40,067 nt of DNA. Origin: Dechloromonas aromatica (nom. nud.). Its GTDB lineage: Bacteria; Pseudomonadota; Gammaproteobacteria; Burkholderiales; Rhodocyclaceae. Positions 30,197-39,127 of the stretch are shown here, one piece after another. Where the stretch lies: the NCBI GenBank assembly GCA_017848965.1, contig JAFIHA010000061.1:1-40067 (forward strand). Reading direction: 5' to 3'. A program made the translations under genes and the position numbers. The notes below the pieces were generated by a model. That model saw only the letters and a list, made by a program, of their open reading frames with translations. It was not told the DNA's origin and did not search any database. The number at the start of each line of letters is the position of its first letter. Position 1 is the first letter of the stretch.

Positions 30197-31569
30197 CAGT
30201 GGTTCTCCCCGGTGGCGGCGATGGCGGCGAGCGCGTCGGCCACCCTTTCCATTTTCATGAAGCGCGAGCCCTTGACCAGCACCGTGGTATCCGGACCCAG
30301 TTCCTTGTCGACGGCGGCGACCAGCTTGTCGATATGGCAGAAGTGGCGAGCGCCCTCGCCGAAGTTGCGCACTGCCTGCTGGCTCGCCTCGCCCAGAGCG
30401 AACAGGCGGTCGACGCCCTGGCTCTTGGCGTAGCCACCGATCTCGTCGTGATACTGGCCGCTGGCCTCGCCGATTTCGCCCATGTCGCCAAGCACCAGCA
30501 GCTTGCGGCCGATGGTGGCGGCCAGCACGTCGATGCCGGCGCGTACCGAATCCGGATTGGCGTTATAGGTGTCGTCGAGGATTTCGGCGCCGTTGCGGCC
30601 GGCGCGCCGTTGCAGCCGGCCCTTGACACCGGCAAATCTGGACAGGCCCTCGGCCACCGCGGCCAGCGGCACGCCGGCAGCCAGGCAGGCGGCAGCCGCG
30701 GCCACCGCATTGCGCGCGTTGTGACGACCGGGAATCGCCAGCGTGAACTGGATCGCGCCTTCCGCCGCGGTCAGGGCGAGGGAAATTTCCAGGCCGTGCT
30801 GGTACACGTTGCCGTGCACGTCGGCCGGATGGTCAATGGCGAAACTGCGCACGCGGCGGCCGCCGGCCATCTCACGCCACAGCGCGGCGTAGCCGTCGTC
30901 GGCGTTGATCACGGCGATGCCGTCGGCGGGCAGACCGGCGAAGATGCTGCCTTTCTCACGCGCCACTTCGTCGAGGTCGCCCATGCCCTCGAGATGGGCG
31001 CGCTGGGCGTTGGTGACCAGCGCCACGCTGGGCGCGCCGATGCCGACCAGGTAGCCGATTTCGCCGGGCCGGTTCATGCCCATCTCGATCACCGCCGCGC
31101 GGTGCCCGGCATTGAGGCCGAGCAAGGTCAGCGGCAGGCCGATGTCGTTGTTGAAGTTGCCGCGCGTCGCCAGCACCGCGTCGCCGAAGGCGGCGGCGAG
31201 GATGGCGGCGATCATTTCCTTGGTCGTCGTCTTGCCGTTGGAACCGGTGACGGCGATCACCGGCAGCGTGAATTCGGCCCGCCAGGCCTGCGCCAGACGA
31301 CCCAGCGCGAGCCGCGTGTCGGCGACGACGATGGCCGGCATCCCGGCCGGCAGGCGGCTCTCGTCAGCCACCAGCAGCGCTGCGGCGCCGCCGGCAACGG
31401 CGGCGTCGAGGAAATCGTGGGCATCGAAGCGCTCGCCGCGCAAGGCAACGAAAAGCTGGCCGGCGGCAACCGCCCGGGTATCGGTGGACACACCGCGCAC
31501 GGCGACGTCGGCGCCGCACAGGCGACCGTCGACGGCTGCGGCGACACGGGACAAGGACCAGTTCAGCAT
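30196..31569 (-). CDS. murF: UDP-MurNAc-tripeptide--D-alanyl-D-alanine ligase
   Basis: Adds the D-Ala-D-Ala made by Ddl to complete the pentapeptide. 457 residues: N-terminal [29 protein letters not shown], the ATP loop [58 protein letters not shown] and [16 protein letters not shown]. The start [15 protein letters not shown] at 31569 overlaps the murE 3' end by 7 nt. Confidence 0.97.
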   Translation of the reverse strand: MLNWSLSRVAAAVDGRLCGADVAVRGVSTDTRAVAAGQLFVALRGERFDAHDFLDAAVAGGAAALLVADESRLPAGMPAIVVADTRLALGRLAQAWRAEFTLPVIAVTGSNGKTTTKEMIAAILAAAFGDAVLATRGNFNNDIGLPLTLLGLNAGHRAAVIEMGMNRPGEIGYLVGIGAPSVALVTNAQRAHLEGMGDLDEVAREKGSIFAGLPADGIAVINADDGYAALWREMAGGRRVRSFAIDHPADVHGNVYQHGLEISLALTAAEGAIQFTLAIPGRHNARNAVAAAAACLAAGVPLAAVAEGLSRFAGVKGRLQRRAGRNGAEILDDTYNANPDSVRAGIDVLAATIGRKLLVLGDMGEIGEASGQYHDEIGGYAKSQGVDRLFALGEASQQAVRNFGEGARHFCHIDKLVAAVDKELGPDTTVLVKGSRFMKMERVADALAAIAATGENH

Positions 31570-33041
31570 GCTTCCTCCTGCGGGGCAGAGCGTCCGGCCA
31601 GCGCCGCACGGGCCTGGGCCAGATCGGAAAACGGCAGGCGTTGGCCGGCGATTTCCTGATAGTTTTCGTGTCCCTTGCCGGCCAGCAGCACGACGTCGGC
31701 GACATCGGCGACGCTCACGGCGCGACGGATCGCCGTCGCCCGGTCGGCTTCGATTTCCGGTCTTTCCATGCCGCCGACGATGTCGGCGATGATCGCCGCC
31801 GGCGCCTCGCGGCGCGGGTTGTCGCTGGTGACGATGACGCGATCGGCGCCAGCTTCGGCCACCGCGCCCATCTGCGGACGCTTGCCCGGATCGCGGTCGC
31901 CGCCGCAACCGAAGACGACGACCAGGCGGCCACCGCGCGCATCGGCCACCGGGCGCAACGCGGCCAGGGCGTTGTGCAGGGCATCCGGGGTGTGGGCGTA
32001 ATCGACAACGACCAGCGGCTCGCCGCTGCCACCCAGACGCTCCATCCGCCCCGGTGGCGGCTGCAACTCGGAGAGACGGCGGCCGACCTCGGCCGGCATC
32101 ACGCCAGCGTCGTGCAACACGGCGGCGACGGCCAGCAGGTTGGAGACGTTGTAGGCGCCGACCAGCGCCGTGTCGACCTGGGTCCGCCCATTCGGCAGGA
32201 CGAGGTCGAAGCGCTGACCGCAAGGCGTGTCGACGCGGTTCTCGGCGCGCACCAGCGCCGGGAAATCACGCCGCGGCGGCTGCGCTGAATAGCCGATGAC
32301 GCGCATCGCCGTCGTCTCGCGCATCAGGTGGATGCCGAATTCGTCGTCGAGGTTGATCACCGCGGTACGCAGGCGCGGCCAGAGGAAGAGCTTTTCCTTG
32401 GCGGCGGCGTAGGCGGCCATGTCGCCGTGGTAGTCGAGGTGATCGCGGGTCAGGTTGGTGAACACCGCGACATCGACGCGGGCGCCATTCATCCGCCCTT
32501 CCTCGATGCCGATCGAGCTGGCTTCGAGGGCACAGGCGGCCGCCTTGCGGGCACGGAAGTCGGCCAGGTAACGCATCAGCGTCGTCGCCTCGGGCGTCGT
32601 GAAGCCGGTTTCCTCCAGTTGCTCGTGAAAGCCGGCGCCGAGCGTGCCGATGATGGCGCAGGGGCGCGGATAGGCGTGGGCGATGCACTGGCTGATCGTC
32701 GTCTTGCCGTTGGTGCCGGTGATGGCGATCAGCGACAGCCCCTCGCTCGGATGACCGTACACGGCATGCGCCAGCGGACCGGCCAGTTCGCGCAGCGCGG
32801 CGACTTCCAGTTGCGGCACCGACCACGCTGCGTTCCACGCGAAGTCGCCACCTGCCTGCCAGAGGACAGCGGCGGCACCGCGCGCCAGGGCATCCGGGAT
32901 GAAACGCCGACCGTCGGCGAGATCGCCAGGATAGGCCAGGAAAAGATCGCCAGGGCGCACCTGGCGGCTGTCGTCGGCAACGCCGGTCGGCGTCACGCCG
33001 AGGCTTTCCAGTTGATCGAGCAGGGCGCGCGGCGTCTTCAC
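31563..33041 (-). CDS. murE: UDP-MurNAc-L-Ala-D-Glu--meso-diaminopimelate ligase
   Basis: Adds the third stem residue. 492 residues with the ATP loop TGTNGKTT (108-115), the region with the carbamylated Lys (YAAAKEKLFLWPRL), and the C-terminal DYAHTPDALHNAL. The DNPR motif at 407-410 (followed by REAPAAI) marks the meso-diaminopimelate-adding type and not the lysine type. The start codon is GTG at 33041 (GTGA overlap with the ftsI stop); no ATG would give the family N-terminus. Confidence 0.97.
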   Translation of the reverse strand: MKTPRALLDQLESLGVTPTGVADDSRQVRPGDLFLAYPGDLADGRRFIPDALARGAAAVLWQAGGDFAWNAAWSVPQLEVAALRELAGPLAHAVYGHPSEGLSLIAITGTNGKTTISQCIAHAYPRPCAIIGTLGAGFHEQLEETGFTTPEATTLMRYLADFRARKAAACALEASSIGIEEGRMNGARVDVAVFTNLTRDHLDYHGDMAAYAAAKEKLFLWPRLRTAVINLDDEFGIHLMRETTAMRVIGYSAQPPRRDFPALVRAENRVDTPCGQRFDLVLPNGRTQVDTALVGAYNVSNLLAVAAVLHDAGVMPAEVGRRLSELQPPPGRMERLGGSGEPLVVVDYAHTPDALHNALAALRPVADARGGRLVVVFGCGGDRDPGKRPQMGAVAEAGADRVIVTSDNPRREAPAAIIADIVGGMERPEIEADRATAIRRAVSVADVADVVLLAGKGHENYQEIAGQRLPFSDLAQARAALAGRSAPQEEAC

Positions 33042-34786
33042 AGGCGTCCTTTTCCGTCATTGGTGGCAGCCACCTGCAATGGCGCATCCGGCGGCACGCC
33101 GAGCGTGCGCAGGGCACCGGCCATCACCTGCGCAAACGCCGGGCCGGCAATCTGGCCGCCGTAATACTGTTTGCCGCTCGGCTCGTCGATCATCACGGCG
33201 ACGATCAGCCGGGGATCGGAGATCGGCCCGATACCGACGAAGGAGGCGATGTACTTGTTGGCGTACACGCCGCCTTCCAGTTTGTGCGCGGTGCCGGTCT
33301 TGCCACCAACCCGGTAGCCGGGCACCGCCGCCTTCGGCGCGGTGCCGCCGGGCTGCACCACCAGTTCGAGCATGGCCCGCATTTCACGCGCCGTCTGCGC
33401 CGAGAACACCGGCGTGCCACGCACCACCGGGGCATCGACGCGCAGCAGGGACACCGGCACCAGGTCGCCGTCGCGGGCGAATACCGAGTAGGCCCGCGCG
33501 AGCTGGATCAGGCTGAGCGAAATGCCGTGACCGTAGGACATCGTCGCCTGCTCGATCGGCCGCCAGTTCTTCCACGGCCGCACCCGACCGGCGGCCTCAC
33601 CCGGGAAACCGAGCGCCGGCTGGCGGCCGAGGCCGAGGCTGTCGAACATTTCCCACATCGACTCGCGCGACAGGCTGAGGGCGATCTTGGTGGTGCCGAC
33701 GTTCGACGACTTCTGGATCACCTGGGCGACGGTCAGTTCGCCGTTGGCATGGGTATCGCTGATCACCGAGCGGCCGACGGTGATCCGTCCCGGCCCGCAA
33801 TCGATCAGCGAATCGTAGCGGTACTTGCCCTGTTCCAGACCAAGCGCGACGGTGAATGGCTTCAGCGTCGAGCCGGGCTCGAAGGTGTCGGTGACCGCGC
33901 GGTTGCGCAACTGCTCGCCAGACAGTTTGGCGCGGTTGTTCGGGTTATAGGTCGGCCAGTTGGCGAGCGCCAGCACTTCGCCGGTACGCGTATCGAGAAC
34001 GATGATGCCGCCGCCCTTGGCTTCATGCTCGGCCACCGTCGCCTTGAGATGGCTGTAGGCGAGGTACTGGATCTTGGCATCAATGGCCAGCGCGATGTCG
34101 CTGCCATCGCGCGGCGGCCGGGTGGCGCCGACATCCTCGATGATGTTGCCGCGGCGGTCGCGGATCACCGTACGCGCTCCGGGATGTCCACGCAACGACT
34201 GCTGGAAGGCCAGCTCTACACCTTCCAGCCCCTTGTCGTCGACACCGGTGAAACCGACCAGATGCGCGGTCATCTCGCCCGACGGATAGTAGCGACGGTA
34301 TTCCTTTTCCTGGTGCACGCCCGGCAGCTTGAGCGCCCGCACCTGCTCCGCCACCTGCGGCGGCACCTGGCGCTGCAGGAAGACGAAGGTTTTTTCCGAG
34401 GCCAGGCGGGCGTCGAGTTCGCGCGGCTTGAGTTCGACCAACGCGGCCAGTTGGCGCTTCTGTTCCGCGCTCATGCTCCGGGCGTCGGCCGGGATCGCCC
34501 AGATCGAGCGCATCGGCGTGGATACCGCGAGCATGTCGCCGTGGCGGTCGGTCACCTTGCCGCGCGAGGCGGAAATCTCGATATCGCGCAAATAGCGCGA
34601 ATCGCCTTTTTCCTGGAGAAAGTCGTTGTTGATCACCTGCAGGTAAAAGGCGCGCAGCAGCAGCAGCAGGAAAGCCACCATCAGGAGCAGGCCGACCATG
34701 CGCGAACGCCAGCCCTGCAGCGCCAGTTGCAGCAGCGGACTCTCGGTATAGCGGTGACCGCGTTGCGGCCGACGACGGACGACCAT
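33038..34786 (-). CDS. ftsI: Septal peptidoglycan transpeptidase FtsI (PBP3)
   Basis: Cross-links septal murein together with FtsW. 582 residues, class B penicillin-binding protein: short cytoplasmic end, one membrane span (VGLLLMVAFLLLLLRAFYLQV, about 31-51), a pedestal domain, and the transpeptidase domain with STLK (306-309, Ser306 nucleophile), SSN (360-362) and KTGT (496-499). All three active-site motifs are intact. Starts at 34786 with TGATG overlap with ftsL, ends with GTGA overlap with murE. Confidence 0.98.
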   Translation of the reverse strand: MVVRRRPQRGHRYTESPLLQLALQGWRSRMVGLLLMVAFLLLLLRAFYLQVINNDFLQEKGDSRYLRDIEISASRGKVTDRHGDMLAVSTPMRSIWAIPADARSMSAEQKRQLAALVELKPRELDARLASEKTFVFLQRQVPPQVAEQVRALKLPGVHQEKEYRRYYPSGEMTAHLVGFTGVDDKGLEGVELAFQQSLRGHPGARTVIRDRRGNIIEDVGATRPPRDGSDIALAIDAKIQYLAYSHLKATVAEHEAKGGGIIVLDTRTGEVLALANWPTYNPNNRAKLSGEQLRNRAVTDTFEPGSTLKPFTVALGLEQGKYRYDSLIDCGPGRITVGRSVISDTHANGELTVAQVIQKSSNVGTTKIALSLSRESMWEMFDSLGLGRQPALGFPGEAAGRVRPWKNWRPIEQATMSYGHGISLSLIQLARAYSVFARDGDLVPVSLLRVDAPVVRGTPVFSAQTAREMRAMLELVVQPGGTAPKAAVPGYRVGGKTGTAHKLEGGVYANKYIASFVGIGPISDPRLIVAVMIDEPSGKQYYGGQIAGPAFAQVMAGALRTLGVPPDAPLQVAATNDGKGRL

Positions 34787-35046
34787 CAGCGCCCCCCCGC
34801 CGGTGCCGCCGCCACCGGCGGCAATACCATGTGCAGACGCTCACGCGCCGTCTTCTCGATGCGCGGATGAGTCGCCCAGGTAGACATCTCGATCTGCAAC
34901 TGACCGAACTCGATGTCGAGTTGGCGCACTTTTTCCTGTTCCGCTTCCAGCGCCTGGAACAGCTTGCGTCCGCGGTGCTGGGCGGTAACCACGGCGAGTG
35001 CGCAGACGACGACGATGAAGAGCAGGACGAGATTGACGCGGAACAT
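34786..35046 (-). CDS. ftsL: Cell division protein FtsL
   Basis: Small bitopic protein that joins FtsB and FtsQ to recruit and activate FtsWI. 86 residues: one span (VNLVLLFIVVVCALAVVTAQH, about 4-24) and a periplasmic coiled coil (LFQALEAEQEKVRQLDIEFGQLQIEMSTW). The start is taken as ATG at 35046 in a TGATG overlap with rsmH; the preceding GTG at 35049 is an equal alternative (GGAG lies 8 or 5 bases upstream respectively). Confidence 0.93.
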   Translation of the reverse strand: MFRVNLVLLFIVVVCALAVVTAQHRGRKLFQALEAEQEKVRQLDIEFGQLQIEMSTWATHPRIEKTARERLHMVLPPVAAAPAGGR

Positions 35047-35972
35047 CACAGCTTCTCCGCGACCCGCATCACCGCGCTACGCGCACGCGGATTGGCCGCG
35101 ACTTCGGCAGCCGAGGGTTTGACCGCCTTGCCGACCAGACGCATCTTCGGCGGCGGCAGCTGGTCAGCGCGCAGCGGCAGCCCCTTGGGCAAGGCATCGG
35201 CAGTCGATTGGGCGCGCATGAAGTTCTTGACGATACGATCTTCCAGCGAGTGGAAGGCGATGACCACCAGCCGACCACCCGGTTTCAGCAGATCGAAGGC
35301 CTGCGGCAAGGCTACCTCCAGCTGGCGGAGCTCTTGATTGATATGAATCCGTAGAGCTTGAAAGCTGCGCGTCGCCGGGTCCTGCCCTGGCTCACGGGTG
35401 CGCACGGCCTCGCGTACGAGGGCAGCGAACTGGCCTGTCGTGACAATGGGCTGTTCGACCCGAGCAGACACAACCTTCTTTGCAACCTGGAAAGCAAACC
35501 GTTCTTCGCCATAATCCCTGATAACCTCCGTTATTTCTTTCAATTCGGCCCTAGCCAGCCACTCCGCCGCCGTTTCGCCACGCGTCGTATCCATCCGCAT
35601 GTCGAGCGGCGCATCCTGGCGGAAGCTGAAGCCGCGCTCCCCATCGTCGATTTGCGGCGACGACACCCCTACATCAAACAACACCCCATCCACCGCCGCC
35701 ACGCCGGCCTCCGCGGCCGCTTCGGCCAGTTCGCCGAAAGCGCGGTGCACCAGCCGGAAACGCGGGTCGGCAATCGCCGAGCCGGCCTGGATCGCCTGCG
35801 GGTCACGATCGAGCGCGACCAGGTGGCCGTTCCCCCCCAGCGCTTCAAGAATGCGGCGACTGTGGCCACCACGACCGAAGGTCGCGTCCACGTACACGCC
35901 GTCTTTCTTGATTGCCAGGGAATTCACCGCCTCTTCGAGCAGCACCGTGACATGGGCGCCGCCGGAACTCAC
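35046..35972 (-). CDS. rsmH: 16S rRNA (cytosine-1402 N4)-methyltransferase
   Basis: Methylates C1402 in the decoding centre of 16S rRNA; also called mraW. 308 residues: [16 protein letters not shown]-binding [60 protein letters not shown] and the C-terminal [17 protein letters not shown]. The start codon is GTG at 35972, overlapping the mraZ stop (GTGA). Confidence 0.97.
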   Translation of the reverse strand: MSSGGAHVTVLLEEAVNSLAIKKDGVYVDATFGRGGHSRRILEALGGNGHLVALDRDPQAIQAGSAIADPRFRLVHRAFGELAEAAAEAGVAAVDGVLFDVGVSSPQIDDGERGFSFRQDAPLDMRMDTTRGETAAEWLARAELKEITEVIRDYGEERFAFQVAKKVVSARVEQPIVTTGQFAALVREAVRTREPGQDPATRSFQALRIHINQELRQLEVALPQAFDLLKPGGRLVVIAFHSLEDRIVKNFMRAQSTADALPKGLPLRADQLPPPKMRLVGKAVKPSAAEVAANPRARSAVMRVAEKL

Positions 35973-36415
35973 AGGACAAGGTCCCCCAGTCCCGCCGGCA
36001 GATCGCCGGTCAGCGCCTCGGCCGCCAGATCGTTCTGTTGCTGCCAGCCGGCTTCGCTCCAGATTTCGAAATGACTGCCCATGCCAACCAGGTACACCGT
36101 CTTTTCCAGTTGCGCGTAGGTGCGCAACTCGGGTGCGACCAGCAGGCGCCCGGCGCTGTCGGGCTCCTCGGTCCGCGCATTGCCGACCATTACCCGCTTG
36201 ATTGCGGCCGCCCGTGGATCAAGGCTGGAAGCCTTGAGGATCTGGTCGCGGATCGGCTGCCAGGCCGGTGCCGGATAAAGCAGCAGGCAACGATGCGGGT
36301 GCGCGGTCAGGACCAGCGACCCGGCGCCGGCCGCGAGCAGGGCGTCACGATGCCTTGCCGGAATGGCAAGCCGCCCTTTCGCATCCAGACTGAGCGCCGT
36401 AGCCCCCTCGAACAT
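35969..36415 (-). CDS. mraZ: Transcriptional regulator MraZ
   Basis: First gene of the dcw cluster and, in E. coli and Mycoplasma, a repressor or activator of it. 148 residues with two AbrB-like SpoVT halves: [24 protein letters not shown] and the second half [17 protein letters not shown]; the DxxGR signatures (DAKGR, DSAGR) are both present. No ordinary Shine-Dalgarno sequence is seen; GGGG directly precedes the ATG as part of the repeated boxes. The GTGGG boxes just upstream make autoregulation likely. Confidence 0.96.
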   Translation of the reverse strand: MFEGATALSLDAKGRLAIPARHRDALLAAGAGSLVLTAHPHRCLLLYPAPAWQPIRDQILKASSLDPRAAAIKRVMVGNARTEEPDSAGRLLVAPELRTYAQLEKTVYLVGMGSHFEIWSEAGWQQQNDLAAEALTGDLPAGLGDLVL

Positions 36416-36449
36416 CCCCGTTTACCCACTTTTCAACACGTTTTCCCAC
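36415..36449 (-). promoter_or_regulatory. MraZ-binding repeats (GTGGG boxes)
   Basis: On the minus strand the sequence before mraZ reads in exact 10-base units: GTGGGAAAAC, GTGTTGAAAA, GTGGGTAAAC, then GGGG next to the ATG. Boxes are at 36445-36449 (GTGGG), 36435-36439 (GTGTT, degenerate), 36425-36429 (GTGGG) and 36416-36419 (GGGG). Known MraZ sites are GTGGG-type direct repeats with five-base spacers, one per helical turn, which this matches. They overlap the candidate -10, so binding should repress. Confidence 0.85.
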
Positions 36450-36476
36450 TTTAGAGCATGCACTGATGGGCGTCAA
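36448..36476 (-). promoter_or_regulatory. Candidate promoter of the dcw cluster
   Basis: TTGACG (36471-36476, 5/6 to consensus) followed after 17 bases by TAAAGT (36448-36453, 4/6). The -10 overlaps the first MraZ box. An AT-rich stretch precedes the -35. No other good promoter was seen between dsbC and mraZ. Confidence 0.55.
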
Positions 36477-36479
36477 TAG

Positions 36480-36600
36480 AAAAACGGGGAATTTTTTCTT
36501 ACGCAACAATGACTTACCGGGATTTTTGAAGACAAAATGCTGGGCAAAAAAAGACTTAAAAATCAATGCACGAAAAACGTTAGTTAAAGTTAAACATTAG
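36480..36600. other. AT-rich stretch upstream of the dcw promoter
   Basis: The 323-bp gap between mraZ and dsbC holds, from right to left, the dsbC terminator (36662-36702), this markedly A/T-rich tract with several A- and T-runs, the candidate promoter and the MraZ boxes. I see no gene in it. Runs of A and T upstream of a -35 can act as UP elements or bind nucleoid proteins; that is inference. ATCAATGCA at 36562-36570 partly resembles the repeat at 11457-11468. Confidence 0.5.
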
Positions 36601-36661
36601 GAGTTTGCCCGGCAAGCCCAAGCCATCACGATGACATTTCCTGTGCAGCAAAAGCGGCATG

Positions 36662-36702
36662 AAAAAACGGCACATCGCTCCCCATCAGGGAACCATGTGC
36701 CG
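36662..36702 (-). terminator. Intrinsic terminator of the dsbC operon
   Basis: CGGCACAT (36668-36675) pairs with ATGTGCCG (36695-36702), with an inner TCCC/GGGA pairing, and on the minus strand the stem is followed directly by six T (36662-36667). It insulates the dcw promoter from dsbC transcription. Confidence 0.9.
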
Positions 36703-36738
36703 CCTGTGGCGCCCGTCGCCGAGGGCGCGTAAATGCCT

Positions 36739-37470
36739 TTACTTCTGCTGGCTCAAACGCTGCTCGAGCACGTTGAGCGGCACCGCGCCGGGCACCCTTT
36801 CGCCGTCGGCGAAGATGATGGTCGGCGTGCCGGTGATATTTAGACGGCGACCGAACTCCAGGTTCCTCTTGATCGCCGTGGTATCGCAGTTATCCCGACC
36901 GCCCGGCGTCTTGCCGTCAATGATCCAGTCGTTCCAGACCTTGGCGCGGTCAGCCGAGCACCAGATCTGACGCGATTTCTTCAGCGAGTCCTCGGACAGG
37001 ATGGGATAGAGGAAGGTATAGACGGTGACGTTTTCCAGCTTCTGCATGTCCTTGGCCAGACGCTTGCAATAGCCGCAATTGGGATCTTCGAAGGTCGCCA
37101 GCACCCGCTTGCCGTCGCCGCGCACCTGCTTGATCGCGCGATCGAGTGGCAGGTCGCTGAACTTGATCGCCGTCAGCTTGCGCAGACGCTCCTCGGTAAT
37201 GTTGCGGTTGGTCTTCAGGTCAACCAGGTTGAGCGCATGCTGGGAACGGATCAGGTCGCCGCCGATCAGGATGGCCGTGACTTTCTCGTCGGTGTAGAAA
37301 AGATTGCCGTCGGCGTAAATTTCGTACAGCCCGAAATAACCGGCCTTGGTCACGCTTTCGACCTTGACCCCGAGCCGGGACTCGATGGCTTTCTGGATTT
37401 CGGCTTCATTCGCCGAACAGGCCGTCGAGATCAGCAAAAACAATACGGTGGACCAGGCCTTCAGCAACAT
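36739..37470 (-). CDS. dsbC: Thiol:disulfide isomerase DsbC
   Basis: Periplasmic isomerase that repairs wrong disulfide bonds. 243 residues: signal peptide (MLLKAWSTVLFLLISTACSA), N-terminal dimerisation domain (IQKAIESRLGVKVESVTKAGYFGLYEIYADGNLFYTDE), and a thioredoxin domain with the active site CGYC (132-135) and the cis-Pro loop ITGTPTIIF. The start at 37470 has GGAG upstream; a TTG one codon earlier is not preferred. The Cys18 context is not a good lipobox, so a soluble protein is expected. 9 bp behind the UbiH-like gene. Confidence 0.93.
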   Translation of the reverse strand: MLLKAWSTVLFLLISTACSANEAEIQKAIESRLGVKVESVTKAGYFGLYEIYADGNLFYTDEKVTAILIGGDLIRSQHALNLVDLKTNRNITEERLRKLTAIKFSDLPLDRAIKQVRGDGKRVLATFEDPNCGYCKRLAKDMQKLENVTVYTFLYPILSEDSLKKSRQIWCSADRAKVWNDWIIDGKTPGGRDNCDTTAIKRNLEFGRRLNITGTPTIIFADGERVPGAVPLNVLEQRLSQQK

Positions 37471-37479
37471 CAAACTCTC

Positions 37480-38643
37480 CTAGAAGCCCCCAAGGGCGTA
37501 ACGAACGAGGACACTCTTTGCGACCGGCAAACGGTTCGTAAAGTTCAGCCCCAGGTTGCGCAAGGGCCGCAACAGCGGCGATGGCGCGGCAAAAAGACGA
37601 CGCAGCGCATCGGTGGTCGTCTGCATCAAGGTGATTTCCTCACGCCGCGCCCGCTGATAGCCCTGCAGGAAGCGCAGATCACCGATGTCTTCCCAGGCCT
37701 TGCTGGCCAGCAACCGATCGGCGAGCGCCTGCGCATCCTGGAAGCCCAGGTTGATACCGTGCCCCGACAGCGGATGGATGCCGTGACCGGCATCGCCAAC
37801 CAGCGCCAGGCGCCGGGCGACTATTTCCGGTACCCGCATCAGGCGCAGCGGGAAAGCCTGCGCCGGGGTCAGCAGATCAAGCTTGCCGAGAACGCCGTGG
37901 CCGGCTTGTTCGACGCGCTCGCACAGAGCTTCGGGCGAGAGCCGGCACAACTCGTCGGCCAGCGCATCCGGCGCCGACCAGACGATCGACATGCGCTGCC
38001 CGGGCAAGGGCAGGTAAGCCAGCACCCCGTCATCGCCGAACCACTGCCAGGCGATGTTGCGGTGCGGCCGATCGGTCGCGAAGTTGGCAACGACGCCCTT
38101 CTCGCCGTAGTGCCGGTTGTGCGCCGGCAATCCGGCCGCTTCGCGAACCCAGGAATCGCGCCCGTCGGCGCCGACCAGCAGTGCCGCCGACAGGGTTTCG
38201 CCATCAGCCAGTCGCAACACCGCGACCTCATCGCGAAATTCCAGCGCCGCAGGTTTCTGCCCGATGAATAGCGCCAGGTTGGACTGACGCTTCAGGCCTT
38301 CCCACAACTCGCAAGCGACCAGCGACGATTCGAGAATGCACCCGAGATCGGCAACCCCCGTCTCATACGCGGAAAATTCAAGCGCCCCGCCGGCATCGCC
38401 AAACACCTTCATCGCCGCAATCGGCGCGATGCGCTGCCGATCGAGATGGCGCCAGGCGCCGATCGCATCGAGGAAGGCGACGTTGGCCGGACTGACCGCG
38501 TAGATGCGTGCATCCCAGCCATCTGGACGACGCGGCGGCTGCGCCTCGACCAGGGCGATGCGCAGCGCACTGTCGCGCAGGGCGAGCGCCAGACTGGCGC
38601 CGGCCAGACCGCCGCCGACAATGATCAGATCAAAATGCTGCAT
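37480..38643 (-). CDS. UbiH/UbiF/VisC-family FAD-dependent hydroxylase
   Basis: A 387-residue flavoprotein monooxygenase, probably hydroxylating a ubiquinone precursor. Motifs: FAD-binding FDLIIVGGGLAGASLALAL, VGADGRDSWVREAAGL (the DG motif), and LALVGDAGHGIHPLSGHGINLGFQDAQALA, which includes the family signature GD...HP..G.G.NLG. Which ring position it modifies (UbiH, UbiI or UbiF type) cannot be decided by eye. Between an uncharacterised gene (30 bp) and dsbC (9 bp), probably one operon. Confidence 0.9.
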   Translation of the reverse strand: MQHFDLIIVGGGLAGASLALALRDSALRIALVEAQPPRRPDGWDARIYAVSPANVAFLDAIGAWRHLDRQRIAPIAAMKVFGDAGGALEFSAYETGVADLGCILESSLVACELWEGLKRQSNLALFIGQKPAALEFRDEVAVLRLADGETLSAALLVGADGRDSWVREAAGLPAHNRHYGEKGVVANFATDRPHRNIAWQWFGDDGVLAYLPLPGQRMSIVWSAPDALADELCRLSPEALCERVEQAGHGVLGKLDLLTPAQAFPLRLMRVPEIVARRLALVGDAGHGIHPLSGHGINLGFQDAQALADRLLASKAWEDIGDLRFLQGYQRARREEITLMQTTTDALRRLFAAPSPLLRPLRNLGLNFTNRLPVAKSVLVRYALGGF

Positions 38644-38673
38644 GCCTGCCCGGACAAAAAGTCTGGGTGTGAA

Positions 38674-39069
38674 TCACACCGCTTCGCCACCGCCGGGCTT
38701 GCCTCCCTGGCGCGGCCGACGATTGTTCTTCGAACGCGGCCGATGCTTCTTCTGCGCCGCCGGGGCTGCAGCATTGCCAGGCTTGTTCTGGCGCGGTGCG
38801 TTATGACGCGGCTGCCCACCGCCACCGCCTGGTACCGGGCTGCCGGAAATCCGGTTGCCCGGCGCCAGCTGGATTTCCAGCTCGATGATTTCATCCCACT
38901 GTTCATCGCTGCGGTCACGCTCGGGAACCGACAACAGTTCGCGCAAGCGGCGCTTCAGGTCAAGCGGCTGGAACTCGGGCGGCTGCTCTTCGACGACGGT
39001 CTCGGGAAGCTCGGCATCGACGGCAGGCTCGGTTTCTTCTATCTGGGTATCGCTATTCGGATTGTTCAT
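38674..39069 (-). CDS. Uncharacterised charged protein
   Basis: 131 residues of two unlike halves. The first (1-40) is acidic, Glu/Pro-rich and likely disordered; a short ordered stretch follows (FQPLDLKRRLRELLSVPERDRSDEQWDEIIELEIQLAPG, about 33-71, split by helix-breaking residues). The second half is Gly, Pro, Arg, Lys and Asn-rich (QPRHNAPRQNKPGNAAA, KKHRPRSKNNRRPRQGGKPGGG), resembling RNA-binding tails. No family was recognised. The ATG at 39069 comes only 8 bp after the T-run of the HU terminator and has no Shine-Dalgarno sequence, so its expression is unclear. Likely first gene of the operon with the hydroxylase and dsbC. Confidence 0.65.
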   Translation of the reverse strand: MNNPNSDTQIEETEPAVDAELPETVVEEQPPEFQPLDLKRRLRELLSVPERDRSDEQWDEIIELEIQLAPGNRISGSPVPGGGGGQPRHNAPRQNKPGNAAAPAAQKKHRPRSKNNRRPRQGGKPGGGEAV

Positions 39070-39077
39070 TGCAAAGT

Positions 39078-39110
39078 AAAAAAGCGGAGTCCGTCAAAGA
39101 CGGCCCCCGC
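39078..39110 (-). terminator. Intrinsic terminator of the HU gene
   Basis: On the minus strand GCGGGGGCCGTC (39099-39110) pairs with GACGGACTCCGC (39084-39095) around a TTT loop, with one mismatch and one G-U pair, followed by six T (39078-39083). It is 17 bp after the HU stop and ends 8 bp before the next start codon. Confidence 0.9.
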
Positions 39111-39127
39111 ATGTGGTGAGAGCTCGG

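Noticed and set aside
36345..36566. 73-codon frame in the AT-rich region upstream of mraZ
   Set aside because: It overlaps mraZ and the MraZ boxes, lacks a ribosome site and resembles no family.
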